From an uncultured Porphyromonadaceae bacterium (lineage in GTDB: Bacteria; Bacteroidota; Bacteroidia; Bacteroidales; Muribaculaceae): a stretch of DNA of 39,691 nucleotides. The stretch spans positions 1-39,691 of the forward strand of contig CAMEGQ010000015.1 of assembly GCA_945916235.1 (NCBI GenBank). Direction: 5' to 3'. Position 1 is the stretch's first letter; each line of letters opens with the position of its first letter. The notes under the pieces were generated by a model. That model saw nothing but the letters and a program-made list of their open reading frames with translations, was not told the DNA's origin and did not search any database. Of this stretch, positions 9,307 to 19,035 are shown piece by piece. Both the position numbers and the translations under genes were made by a program.

Positions 9307-11585
9307 CTGTACAAGAATGGCTCAACAATGAAGAATTACCCGTGACCATCTGGGAAAAGAAGTATCGTAATGGCGACGAGACTTTCGACCAGTGGCTCGA
9401 CCGTGTTTCAAATGGAAATAAAGAAGTACGACAACTGATTCAGGACAAGAAATTTATCTTCGCTGGTCGTATACTTTCCAATCGAGGTGTTAAAGGACGC
9501 AAATTGACGCTAAGCAACTGTTACGTAGTTACTCCCCCAGCTGATAATCTCGAATCAATCTTTGAGGCTGGGGCAAAGATGGCTCGCACTTTTAGCTATG
9601 GAGGAGGCTGTGGCCTCGACGTAAGCAACCTTCGACCCAAGGGTGCGGTCGTAAACAATGCAGCCAAGAGCACATCCGGCACCACCAGCTTCATGGACTT
9701 CTACAGCTACATCACAGGGCTTATAGGTCAGGAAGGCAGACGAGGCGCCACCATGCTCAGCATCTCATGCGAGCATCCTGATCTGGAGGAGTTCATCAAT
9801 CTCAAATCAAATCTGGATGTCTGCACCAAGGCTAACATCTCAGTGCGCGTAACCGACGCCTTTATGAAGGCCGTTGAAACCAATTCGGACTTCACGCTTC
9901 ATTTCACCATGGAAGATGGCAGCGAAATCACGAAAGTCATCAACGCTCGTGATATGTTCATGCTCTTGGCTCAGCGTAACTGGGAGATGGCAGAACCTGG
10001 CATCCTCTATTGGGACCGAATCTCGAACTACAACTTACTTCAGAACACAGATTTTCAATATGCTGGAGTGAACCCCTGTGCTGAAGAGCCCCTGATTGCG
10101 GGAGGTAGCTGTTTGCTTGGTAGTCTTAACCTCTCCCAATTTGTTGACGCTCCTTTTACTGAGGAGGCCGCTATAAATATTTCAGCGCTGACTGTAGCCG
10201 TTCATATTGCTGTTCGCGCTCTCAATGATGTTCTTATGGAGGGCTTGAATATGCACCCCCTTCAGGAACAGCGTGACTCTGTGCGTGATTGGCGACAGAT
10301 TGGTCTGGGAACACTTGGTCTTGGCGACATGCTAATTATGCTTGGACTCAAATATGGCTCTCAGGAATCTCTGGAAGTAATCGAGCAAGTCTATCGGACA
10401 ATCGCATCTGAGGCAGTTAAGACTTCACTTGCCCTTGCCAAAGAGAAGGGTGCATTCCCTAAATGCACAACCGCCATTAAGCAGGCTATCATCACTTCGG
10501 ATTTTATCCGCAACCTGAATTTGCCGTTGGATATTATCGATGAAATTCAACGTAATGGTCTTTACAACTCACAGCTTCTTACGTGTGCTCCTACCGGCAC
10601 TATCGGTACCATGCTTCAGGTTAGCACCGGCGTAGAGCCTAATTTTGCGTTCTCTTATAATCGCCGTACCGTTTCGCTTAATAATGAGGAAACTGTGTAT
10701 AAGGTCGAGACGAAGATTGTTACTGATTATAAGAAAGCTACCGGAGCTACTGAGTTGCCTGACTACTTCGTGGCGTCTGCCGACATCAACTATAAGGATC
10801 GCATTGCTGTACAGGCCCAGCTCCAGCGTTTCATTGACGCTTCTATCAGCTCGACGGTAAATCTGCCAAACAAGACTACTGTCGAAGAAGTGGCAGACCT
10901 CTATATGCTCGCCTGGAAGAGCGGCTTGAAGGGCATTACAATCTGGCGAGACGGGTGCCAGCGTCAGGCTATCCTTTCCACAGACAAGAAATCCGACAAG
11001 AAGGAAGAAAAGCCTGTAGAAGATAATCCGTACCTGTTCAAGCCTACGCCCATCCGGAAAGTATCGGATGACTGTATCGGCCTGAAACGTACCCTTCAGA
11101 CTGGTTGCGGTACGTTGCATCTGACAAGTTTCTGGGATCCCCAGACAGGCCAGTTGCTGGAAACATACTTTAGCAAAGGCTCTCAGGGCGGCTGTGCCAA
11201 CTTTATGGTTGGATTGTCGCGTATGGTTTCTCTTGCTGCTCGTGGCAATATAAGCATATATGATATTGTCGATCAGCTCAAGAGTTCCGGCACTTGCCCC
11301 TCGTATGCCGTCCGAAAAGCGACGAAAGGTGACACGTCAATCGGTTCCAGCTGTCCGGTAGCAATCGGAAATGCGCTGCTTGATATGTATAAGCAGTTAC
11401 AGGCTCAGCTTAGCGTTCATCACGCTCTGCACGGACACTGGGTGTACAATGACAACAAGGAGAAGACAAACGTCACTCCTGTCACTCAGTCCAATTCCCC
11501 CAAATGTCCCAAATGCGGTGAACCCATCCAGATGGTTGAAGGCTGTATGACCTGTCCGTCTTGTGGGTACTCTAAATGCAGCTAA
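9303..11585 (+). CDS. nrdJ: Class II (adenosylcobalamin-dependent) ribonucleoside-diphosphate reductase
   Basis: 760 aa; SNCYVV..., FSYGGGCGLDVSNLRPKGA, NPCAEEPLIAGGSCLLGSLNL, TCAPTGTIGTM, C-terminal TSCPD-like region and zinc ribbon CPKCGEPIQMVEGCMTCPSCGYSKCS; no small subunit gene nearby. Confidence 0.88.
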   Translation: MTVQEWLNNEELPVTIWEKKYRNGDETFDQWLDRVSNGNKEVRQLIQDKKFIFAGRILSNRGVKGRKLTLSNCYVVTPPADNLESIFEAGAKMARTFSYGGGCGLDVSNLRPKGAVVNNAAKSTSGTTSFMDFYSYITGLIGQEGRRGATMLSISCEHPDLEEFINLKSNLDVCTKANISVRVTDAFMKAVETNSDFTLHFTMEDGSEITKVINARDMFMLLAQRNWEMAEPGILYWDRISNYNLLQNTDFQYAGVNPCAEEPLIAGGSCLLGSLNLSQFVDAPFTEEAAINISALTVAVHIAVRALNDVLMEGLNMHPLQEQRDSVRDWRQIGLGTLGLGDMLIMLGLKYGSQESLEVIEQVYRTIASEAVKTSLALAKEKGAFPKCTTAIKQAIITSDFIRNLNLPLDIIDEIQRNGLYNSQLLTCAPTGTIGTMLQVSTGVEPNFAFSYNRRTVSLNNEETVYKVETKIVTDYKKATGATELPDYFVASADINYKDRIAVQAQLQRFIDASISSTVNLPNKTTVEEVADLYMLAWKSGLKGITIWRDGCQRQAILSTDKKSDKKEEKPVEDNPYLFKPTPIRKVSDDCIGLKRTLQTGCGTLHLTSFWDPQTGQLLETYFSKGSQGGCANFMVGLSRMVSLAARGNISIYDIVDQLKSSGTCPSYAVRKATKGDTSIGSSCPVAIGNALLDMYKQLQAQLSVHHALHGHWVYNDNKEKTNVTPVTQSNSPKCPKCGEPIQMVEGCMTCPSCGYSKCS

Positions 11586-11738
11586 CTCTTATTACTTCTA
11601 CCGTCCTCATAAAATGAAGACTGCAATGTTACATTTTCAAATATAATCTTTTAAGCATTGAAATATTATTATTTTATTGTTTTATAGGGTTTTATAGATT
11701 TGCATTTTCAATTGCTTAAAAATTTATTTGTCAAATGT

Positions 11739-11769
11739 TTTGTTAAGTTTAAAAATTATCCTATCTTTG
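11739..11769 (+). promoter_or_regulatory. Bacteroidota-type host promoter for the replication/recombination block
   Basis: TTTG (11739-11742) - 19 nt - TATCTTTG (11762-11769), matching TTTG-N19-21-TAnnTTTG, 31 nt before ATG 11801. Confidence 0.75.
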
Positions 11770-11800
11770 CAACGCAATCCAAAAAAATGAGAACAATGAC

Positions 11801-12274
11801 ATGATAAGAAGTAAGGGTATAGTCGAGGTCCATGAGGGCTATGCCGACACCAGCGAGCTTAAAGAGGCTGTGGACATTTTGCCGGACGGAGAGTATGGTT
11901 ATCTCCTATTCGACAAGAAAAAGAACCGCTCGCTACCTCAGTTGAAGTTTCTTTTTGGGTATATCCTAAAAACTCTTAGCGAAGAGCTCGAAGGAAATCC
12001 CGATACGGAAGCCCTATACAGCTATTTTGAAGAGCTATATGCTCCGATTCATAGTTGCAAAATTCCAGGAGAGGACAAGGCATTTGAATACTTTGACCTC
12101 AAAAATGAACCAGCAGCTGAGATGGATTATGTAATCAACGCCATTATCCATCATGCCAAGGAAGAGTGGGGCATTGATTTGCTCACTCGCGACCAGTTAA
12201 AAGCCGCAGAGGCTTCAGAACTGTACGCCGGTGCTTATGCCGATACTTGGAAGAATTACCTCAGAAAAGTCTAA
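11801..12274 (+). CDS. Hypothetical protein, possibly NinB-like recombination protein
   Basis: 157 aa; KNRSLPQLKFLFGYILKTL and C-terminal region loosely NinB-like; position before SSB. Confidence 0.5.
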   Translation: MIRSKGIVEVHEGYADTSELKEAVDILPDGEYGYLLFDKKKNRSLPQLKFLFGYILKTLSEELEGNPDTEALYSYFEELYAPIHSCKIPGEDKAFEYFDLKNEPAAEMDYVINAIIHHAKEEWGIDLLTRDQLKAAEASELYAGAYADTWKNYLRKV

Positions 12275-12287
12275 TCTGACATTTTCC

Positions 12288-13676
12288 ATGATGGAACAAG
12301 AAAAAACAGGTTCGCTGTTTGCCGTATTTGCAGCTTCCCAGGAAACATTTGAAGACGCAAAGAAAAAGAGCAGCGAGGAGAGCAGCAAACGAGCCTCCTT
12401 CTTCCGTTTTGCCAAAGATGGCACCTACACGATTCGCATCCTCCCCCTGGCACCGGTTCAGGATAAGGATGGCAACTTCCTCCCACTGGAGCGCAAAGGA
12501 TATGAATATCCGCTCCGTTCTCTCATGCTCAAGATCGAGAATCCCAATAAACTCGTCAAGGGCAAACCCGCAATCACTTATGTTACCGTCTGCAACGCCA
12601 AGTATGCCTTCAAGGACATCCAGGCTGACCTCATCGACACATACGTTTCTACCGCATGTGAGAAATATGCAGATGACGACAAGCTCTGTAAGAAGCTCCG
12701 CGAAGGCAGTTTCTCCGGCGGTCTGAAATGGGATTCGCGCCGATGCATGTACATCATCGACCTTGACAACACTGGCGACGGCATTCAGATTCTTCAGCTT
12801 TCGTTCTCTCAGTATAAAGACCTGGAAGAGCGCAAACTGAACCTCTGGGCCAAACTCCTCAAAAATGGCAAGGGTGTGCCTTGCCCCATCTCGTCTATCG
12901 ATTCCGCTTTCCCTGTCGAAATCACTCGTAAGACCGAGAATGGCAAAGCCGGTTATAGCTTTAACATCGACACCGTATCTGGTAAGGACGAACTGGACGA
13001 GGCAACACTCCAGCGTCTTATTGACATGCCTCGTCTTCCGGAGCAGATTTACCGCTATACCCGTTATCACCTGGAAGCCACCATTGCTTACCTCAATCAG
13101 CTCGATGAGAAATTCGACATTGAGGTAATGAACACCGAGGCCATCCAGAACTGCATCGCTCAGATCAAGACCCTGCTCCCTGCCGATGACCAGTCCCACT
13201 TCACTCTGGGCGGTGGCAAGGACGGTGATGACAATCAGGAATCCGCGCTTAACATCAATTCCTTGTGGGACCGTTACGACGCCCTTTGCAAGGCCGACCT
13301 CGATGACCAGACCGCCGAAGGGCAGGAACTCCGTACCGACATCATGGCCTTCATCGACGCCAACAAGCTTGACGTTAAGGTCAGCCGTAAGAAGACCAAC
13401 GAAGACATCCTTAACGAAATAGAGGACGAACTCGCCAATGTTTCAGACGACGATGATGAAGAGCCGGATGACGAACCCCAGGCTCCTGCTCGTGATGAAG
13501 ACGATGAAGACGACAACGAGCCTGCTGTACCCGCCGATGACGAGGAAGATGATGCACCGGCAGAGGAACCTGACCCGGAGCCCTCGCCCCGTCGCCGTGA
13601 CCGCAATGAAGATACCAACGAACCTGCTGTTCGCGGAAGTCGTCGTGGTGCACGTCCTCCCCGCCGCCGTAGTTAA
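12288..13676 (+). CDS. gp32-like single-stranded DNA-binding protein with acidic tail
   Basis: N-terminal FFRFAKDGTYTIRILPLAP..., long Asp/Glu C-terminal region, operonic with recombination/replication genes; start at 12288 or 12291. Confidence 0.65.
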   Translation: MMEQEKTGSLFAVFAASQETFEDAKKKSSEESSKRASFFRFAKDGTYTIRILPLAPVQDKDGNFLPLERKGYEYPLRSLMLKIENPNKLVKGKPAITYVTVCNAKYAFKDIQADLIDTYVSTACEKYADDDKLCKKLREGSFSGGLKWDSRRCMYIIDLDNTGDGIQILQLSFSQYKDLEERKLNLWAKLLKNGKGVPCPISSIDSAFPVEITRKTENGKAGYSFNIDTVSGKDELDEATLQRLIDMPRLPEQIYRYTRYHLEATIAYLNQLDEKFDIEVMNTEAIQNCIAQIKTLLPADDQSHFTLGGGKDGDDNQESALNINSLWDRYDALCKADLDDQTAEGQELRTDIMAFIDANKLDVKVSRKKTNEDILNEIEDELANVSDDDDEEPDDEPQAPARDEDDEDDNEPAVPADDEEDDAPAEEPDPEPSPRRRDRNEDTNEPAVRGSRRGARPPRRRS

Positions 13677-13693
13677 TCACAACGCACTCTAAC

Positions 13694-13729
13694 GAAATGT
13701 TCACCCAGTTAATTCTGGGTGAGCATTTC
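13694..13729 (+). terminator. Strong intergenic hairpin after SSB gene
   Basis: GAAATGTTCACCCAG / CTGGGTGAGCATTTC (15 bp with one G.U), 6-nt loop; no clear T-run. Confidence 0.55.
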
Positions 13730-13749
13730 TACCTAAAGCATTTTACATT

Positions 13750-14805
13750 ATGGAAAAAAGTTTCCCCTGTGCGTTGTTGATAAATGACACTCACGCCAGT
13801 AAAGATAATATAGCAGAGTTTCGTAAAAATTGGGACGAGGCTCTACAATTATGCAAGGACAATAAAATTCAATATCTCGTTGTAGGAGGAGACTTGTGGC
13901 TGTCTCGAAGCTCGCAGACACTTGACACCCTTAAAGCGGTTAGCGAATCTATTTTAAGAGCCACTAAAGAATATGGCTTGTATGTCCTTATAGCAGAAGG
14001 AAATCATGACCTTGTAAATCAGGAATCCTTATATGGCTACAGCCATATATTCTCAGATTACGAATCCGTCGAAGTCATAGGCGATTATACTGTGATTGAC
14101 TTGACAGATGACCTTCAGCTATGGGTAATGAGTTATTTCCCAGAAAATGGCTCATTTGTTCAGCATTTTAATGAGTTACTGCATGACTGTAAATGTAACA
14201 TTTGCAAGAATAAAAAGCAAATTCTGTATATCCATGAAGGTATCAGAGGCGGTCTTGCAACCCCTAGCGATGATGAACTTCCAGCCAATTTGTTTTCAGC
14301 TTTTGATGCCACATTAGTTGGCCATTATCACAATCGGAAGCGGATACCAAACACCAATATCGAATACATCGGCGCTTCTCGACAGCATAACTTCGGCGAA
14401 GATGAAGAGAAGGGCTACACCATACTTTATTCAGATGGTTCGACCAAGTTTATCAAAAACGAAGTCAACATGCGCTATAAAGTGATTGAGGTAGACATTG
14501 CAGACATGGATGAAGATTTTTTGGCCATGTTATCTAAAATCAAATCGGACAGTCGCTATAAAGTCAAAGTCCGTGTCAAATGTGATTCCGCCCAGTCCGC
14601 ATCCGTCAACAAGCAAAAGCTGGCTGAATATGGCGCTAACAAAATTGAGCTTGTCACTGAACAGACGGTAGTGATGCACACCGACCACAAGAGCATCACC
14701 CAGAAGTTTGATAAATCAGGCATTAAAGAAGAGTACACTAATTTCTGCTCTCAAAAATCAATCGACAATCAGCTCGGTCTACATTATCTTGAACAACTGA
14801 ACTAA
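13750..14805 (+). CDS. SbcD/Mre11/T4 gp47-like nuclease
   Basis: LLINDTHASKDN, VVGGDLW, AEGNHD, LVGHYHN metallophosphoesterase motifs; followed by SbcC-like gene. Confidence 0.85.
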   Translation: MEKSFPCALLINDTHASKDNIAEFRKNWDEALQLCKDNKIQYLVVGGDLWLSRSSQTLDTLKAVSESILRATKEYGLYVLIAEGNHDLVNQESLYGYSHIFSDYESVEVIGDYTVIDLTDDLQLWVMSYFPENGSFVQHFNELLHDCKCNICKNKKQILYIHEGIRGGLATPSDDELPANLFSAFDATLVGHYHNRKRIPNTNIEYIGASRQHNFGEDEEKGYTILYSDGSTKFIKNEVNMRYKVIEVDIADMDEDFLAMLSKIKSDSRYKVKVRVKCDSAQSASVNKQKLAEYGANKIELVTEQTVVMHTDHKSITQKFDKSGIKEEYTNFCSQKSIDNQLGLHYLEQLN

Positions 14806-14807
14806 GT

Positions 14808-17144
14808 ATGTGGCACCTAACATCTATATCCGCAAAGAACCTCTGCTCATTCCTGGAGCTCAACTATGTCCCTAAGTGCGGTGCAGCTACCCTTATATTT
14901 GGTAACAACCTCGACAGCGACTCCCAGAACTCTAACGGCTCCGGGAAATCAGCGTTGATTGAGGCTATAGCCATAGGATTGACCGGAGAGCCTTTGCGTA
15001 AAGTCAACATTGACGAAATCATCAACGATAGCCAAAACGAGGCAGTCGTAACCATCGTATTAAGCAACGATGTCTTTGACGAACAAATGACAATCAAGCG
15101 TTGCCTTTCTCGTAAGCAGCCTCAGCTTATACAAATTATTAAGCAGACCGGTCCTTACGATACCGACACTGAAGAGATTAGTCAAGCAACCGTAGCCGAC
15201 TACAACAAGTACATCCTCGATCAGCTGGGCCTGACCAAGGAAGACATCTTCGCAAACTTCATTCTCACAGCTCGTAAGTACAAGTCCTTTCTCTCCAGTT
15301 CTGATAAAGAGAAGAAAGAAATCATCAACCGTTTCAGTAACGGTGTGCTGGTAGATGAGTCCATTGAAAAACTCAGTGAAGACATGGAGCCGGTCAAAAA
15401 AGAAATGGACGTAGCCGAAAAAGAAGTTGCTACATGCACCGGTCGAGTTGAAGCCTTAGCAAACGAAATCGAAAAGGCTATCAATGAATCAGCCCAGCGC
15501 AAAGCAACCAATGAATCACGCATCCAGAACTGGGAGAAGCTTATTGCTGACAAGCGTGGCGATATTCGTACCACCAACGAACATATTGCACAAATAGAAG
15601 ACAGCCTTGATAGCCTCGATGACCTTGACGCTGAGATGCAGAAGCTCGAAAAAAGCGACTCTGATGCAGATGATTCCCTCCAGCAAATCATGGAGCGTTT
15701 TAAGGCCAACAATCTCGCTCTAACGACTGATTTTGTCCGGGAGATAGAAATCCTCAACTCTCGTCTTGAAAGCGCTCAGGAGGCCGCAAAAGAGGTTTCA
15801 GCCAACGTTGAGGAGGTACGTAAGTCCCTTCAGAAATCAGAAGATGAATATAGCTCTACTTCAAAGCACCTTCAATCACTTCAGACAATTAACGAGAAGA
15901 ACCGTGAGGAGTGCACAGAACGACTTAAAAAGCTCACAACAACAGTTAAGCGTCTCCAGAATAAGAGCGACCAGCTTGCTTCGGAACAGCGGTCTAAGAA
16001 GCGCCAAAAAGCGGAGCTGGACAATCAGCTTGCCGGTGTCATCCAGTGTCCCAAGTGCAAACATGAATTTACCCTTGGCGCTGACCTCAATATTACCTCA
16101 GCTCGTAAGAACCTCACAGCAGTTATGGCCGAGCTCAATCAGATTGCCAAGGACATCGATGCAAATGACAAAGAGTATAATAAGACTGTAGCCGAGGGCA
16201 AAAACCAGCGCGAGATTGAGACTGCTCTCGAAACAGAGCGCCGTCAGATTGCGAATGGGATTATAGAGGCTGAGGATGCCATACGTGGCGCCCGTCAACA
16301 GTGTGCGCAATATGAAAAGCAAATCGAAGATACCAACACTCTCCTAGCTGAGTTGCAGAGTAAGTTATCAAAATTTCGCAAACGCATATTTGACGAGGCG
16401 TTTGAAATCATTGACGAAACCTATAAACGTCGTGAGAACCAGATTAAATCACTGGAAGAGGATGTAAAGACCCTCGAAGGTTCTATTGAATCTTACGAAA
16501 AGGCTATCAAGGATGCCCGTAAAGCGTCAGAAGAAGATTTGATGGTTTCGCTGCGGGAAAGCAAAGCTCAGTATCAGGAAGAGTTTGAAGCCGCTCTCGC
16601 TAAGAAAAATGAAGTCGAGGGTCGTCTCAAAGAACTGGAAACTCAGGAAGCTACCTTCATTGAGTTCAAAACATATCTTGCAAATACAAAAATCAATGCC
16701 ATCGCCCAGATTACAAATGAGTTTCTGGAAACGATAGGTAGCGATATACGAGTCGCACTATCCGGCTACACTATCCTGAAGTCCGGTAAAGTACGTGACA
16801 AAATCTCTGTCTCTTTGTTGAGAGACGGTGTTGATTGCGGATCATTTGAAAAGTTCTCAGCTGGAGAACGAGTACGAGTTGAGCTCGCCAGCATCCTAAG
16901 TATGAATCAATTGACGAATCTGAACTGTGAAGAAGGCCGAGGTCTTGACCTTCTTATTGCCGATGAGGTTCTTGATAGCGCCGATGAGCAGGGTCTCGCC
17001 AGCGTATTCAAGGCCCTCAATAAGACACAGCTCACTTCATTAGTGGTAAGTCATGGTAACATTCAGGAGTCTTACCCAAACAGAATCACTGTTGTAAAAC
17101 AAAATGGAGTGTCGTCAATATATGAAAAATCAGACAACCAGTGA
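14808..17144 (+). CDS. SbcC/Rad50/T4 gp46-like ATPase
   Basis: Walker A NGSGKSALIEAI, coiled coils around zinc-hook CPKC, ABC signature FSAGERVRVELASI, Walker B LDLLIADEVLD. Confidence 0.9.
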   Translation: MWHLTSISAKNLCSFLELNYVPKCGAATLIFGNNLDSDSQNSNGSGKSALIEAIAIGLTGEPLRKVNIDEIINDSQNEAVVTIVLSNDVFDEQMTIKRCLSRKQPQLIQIIKQTGPYDTDTEEISQATVADYNKYILDQLGLTKEDIFANFILTARKYKSFLSSSDKEKKEIINRFSNGVLVDESIEKLSEDMEPVKKEMDVAEKEVATCTGRVEALANEIEKAINESAQRKATNESRIQNWEKLIADKRGDIRTTNEHIAQIEDSLDSLDDLDAEMQKLEKSDSDADDSLQQIMERFKANNLALTTDFVREIEILNSRLESAQEAAKEVSANVEEVRKSLQKSEDEYSSTSKHLQSLQTINEKNREECTERLKKLTTTVKRLQNKSDQLASEQRSKKRQKAELDNQLAGVIQCPKCKHEFTLGADLNITSARKNLTAVMAELNQIAKDIDANDKEYNKTVAEGKNQREIETALETERRQIANGIIEAEDAIRGARQQCAQYEKQIEDTNTLLAELQSKLSKFRKRIFDEAFEIIDETYKRRENQIKSLEEDVKTLEGSIESYEKAIKDARKASEEDLMVSLRESKAQYQEEFEAALAKKNEVEGRLKELETQEATFIEFKTYLANTKINAIAQITNEFLETIGSDIRVALSGYTILKSGKVRDKISVSLLRDGVDCGSFEKFSAGERVRVELASILSMNQLTNLNCEEGRGLDLLIADEVLDSADEQGLASVFKALNKTQLTSLVVSHGNIQESYPNRITVVKQNGVSSIYEKSDNQ

Positions 17145-17604
17145 AAGACTTACGCGCAATCAGGTTGCAGCTCTTGACATAGCTACGCATACCGGCTTTT
17201 TTTGCTTGAATGAGCGTGGAACATGGAATTTTGAAGAGTCCATGCGCCGCAATAACAACAAGCAACACAAAGCCTTCCGTGATACCCTGATTGACTTTAT
17301 CCAGCGGAACGGTATCCGGCAGATTGTTGCTGAGGATGTCAGTGTTAATAATCACTTTACTGATACGCGAAAGCTGTCAGAGTTCCGAGGAATCTTATTT
17401 GAGGTCTGCGATACCCTCGACCTCCCGGAGCCACATTTCATCAATCCTAAAGTCATTAAGAAGTTCGCTACCGGTAACGGCAATGCGGACAAGCAAGAGA
17501 TGATAAGATTTTGTAAGCTCCGATGGCAAATTGAGCCCGGCGATGATAATGAAGCCGATGCAATTCACATATTCTTCTGCTACATCAAACGGTTCAATTT
17601 GTAA
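17104..17604 (+). CDS. RuvC-like Holliday junction resolvase
   Basis: AALDIATHTGF, IVAEDVSVNNHF, KFATGNGNADKQEMI, DDNEADAIHIF; start may be 17122. Confidence 0.75.
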   Translation: MECRQYMKNQTTSERLTRNQVAALDIATHTGFFCLNERGTWNFEESMRRNNNKQHKAFRDTLIDFIQRNGIRQIVAEDVSVNNHFTDTRKLSEFRGILFEVCDTLDLPEPHFINPKVIKKFATGNGNADKQEMIRFCKLRWQIEPGDDNEADAIHIFFCYIKRFNL

Positions 17605-17607
17605 GCC

Positions 17608-17901
17608 ATGTCGTTAACCAATCAAAATCGCATTTCCCAGAAAGACGCTAAGAAGCATAAAAAAGCTCTTAATAAGCACCTGAGCGAGTTTTTTAAGCTC
17701 CTTGATTCCAAACCCCAACCTTCCAATGACAAGGTTCGAGCTGAGTTCATAAGGCATGAGGCTGAGTGGCGTATGTATTGCACTCAGCATCGCCTGAATG
17801 CACATGTAGCAGAGTTGTTTAATGCTAACGTGTCGCTCGAATGGGAAAGGAAGTACACTCGACAGCCCCAGACACCGATGTTGAACGCGACCCCGAAGTA
17901 A
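17608..17901 (+). CDS. Hypothetical protein
   Basis: 97 aa ORF in operon. Confidence 0.5.
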   Translation: MSLTNQNRISQKDAKKHKKALNKHLSEFFKLLDSKPQPSNDKVRAEFIRHEAEWRMYCTQHRLNAHVAELFNANVSLEWERKYTRQPQTPMLNATPK

Positions 17902-18491
17902 TTGCTCGCAGGACAGCACTCTTCAACAAATACGTTCTTCCCTTTAACAACATGATTTATAAGCTGTGTAAAGATTACAGCTGGCACCCCGACCATGTTG
18001 AGGAGAACTATTCTGAGGTGATGGTCAATTTTTATCGCCGAATTGAGACTTATGACCCTTCGCGATCCATTAGAACATGGCTCCATATCTGTGTTAAACG
18101 TCAGGTATGGGCCCGTGAAAAGCAACGTCAAATCCACAACAACAAAGATTATGACAATAACATAGAGGATTACGAAGATGAGATATTCGCAGATGACCAT
18201 GTAAGCAGCAATTCGCTTGGCGTGGATAATTGGCGAGAGTTTTATAGCCCTGATATTGTGGCGGTTTTAGAAGAGCTCAAGCCCCGCCACAGAGACGCCT
18301 TAATCCTTCAGGAAGCTGGTTATTCGCTGAGAGAAATTGCCGAAATTGAATTTGCCAAAGGTTCACTGAAATCCCCGAATATAGAGACAATTAAAAGCCG
18401 CTTACGATTGGCTCGTCAATATTTAAAAACCAATTTAACAAGAGATGGTCAGCGAATACCTTACCCGACAGACGCTCAAGATGTTTCATGA
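17841..18491 (+). CDS. Sigma-70-family RNA polymerase sigma factor
   Basis: Region 2-like YDPSRSIRTWLHICVKRQVWAREK and region 4 HTH-like LKPRHRDALILQEAGYSLREIAEIE...IKSRLRLARQYLK. Confidence 0.75.
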   Translation: MGKEVHSTAPDTDVERDPEVIARRTALFNKYVLPFNNMIYKLCKDYSWHPDHVEENYSEVMVNFYRRIETYDPSRSIRTWLHICVKRQVWAREKQRQIHNNKDYDNNIEDYEDEIFADDHVSSNSLGVDNWREFYSPDIVAVLEELKPRHRDALILQEAGYSLREIAEIEFAKGSLKSPNIETIKSRLRLARQYLKTNLTRDGQRIPYPTDAQDVS

Positions 18492-19035
18492 GATTGCTTC
18501 CAAGCTCATACATCCGGATTATCGACTTCCCCAAGGCGGGGAGCCGACGAGGATTATACGCACAGCTCTCCAGCGAATTGAAAAGAAATATGGTGCGCTG
18601 ACCGCCCAGAGAGTTGTCGATTATGTCGTTTGTGCAGCACACGCTTTTAAGGACAGAGGAGCTAACTGGAAGCTCAACCAGGTCTTCGGTCCTAAATCTA
18701 TCGAACGTTTCAACACCGATAAGAGGCGTGTCTATTATGAAAACAAATGGCTTGCATCTCAAGGTTTAAATAGAGCTGCCCTGCTGAGTATGATTATCGA
18801 CCGCAGTGAGCATCCTAAGGCCAAATACATTTTTGTACCAAGCGAGGAAGGCACCAAACTTCGGCTGCTGAATCGTCAGGTCGGATTTGTGATTTGCCAG
18901 ACATCTACACTTGGCTGGTCGCCATTATCGGAAGCCTGCGCTGAATGCGAATATATAGAACAATGCAAGTTAGAAACTCAAAAAAAATACCCGGAAATTT
19001 TCCGGTTGCGAATGGAATATGTCAGCCAGCAATAA
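18445..19035 (+). CDS. Hypothetical protein with Cys pairs, in replication block
   Basis: 196 aa; CAECEYIEQC cluster; overlaps neighbours. Confidence 0.6.
   Translation: MVSEYLTRQTLKMFHEIASKLIHPDYRLPQGGEPTRIIRTALQRIEKKYGALTAQRVVDYVVCAAHAFKDRGANWKLNQVFGPKSIERFNTDKRRVYYENKWLASQGLNRAALLSMIIDRSEHPKAKYIFVPSEEGTKLRLLNRQVGFVICQTSTLGWSPLSEACAECEYIEQCKLETQKKYPEIFRLRMEYVSQQ

Noticed and set aside
10569-11120. 183-aa antisense ORF
   Set aside because: Antisense to the conserved RNR gene
12261-13199. 312-aa antisense ORF
   Set aside because: Opposite the well-supported SSB gene; composition mirrors the sense codons
15221-15757. 178-aa Ser-rich antisense ORF
   Set aside because: Shadow of the SbcC coiled-coil coding region
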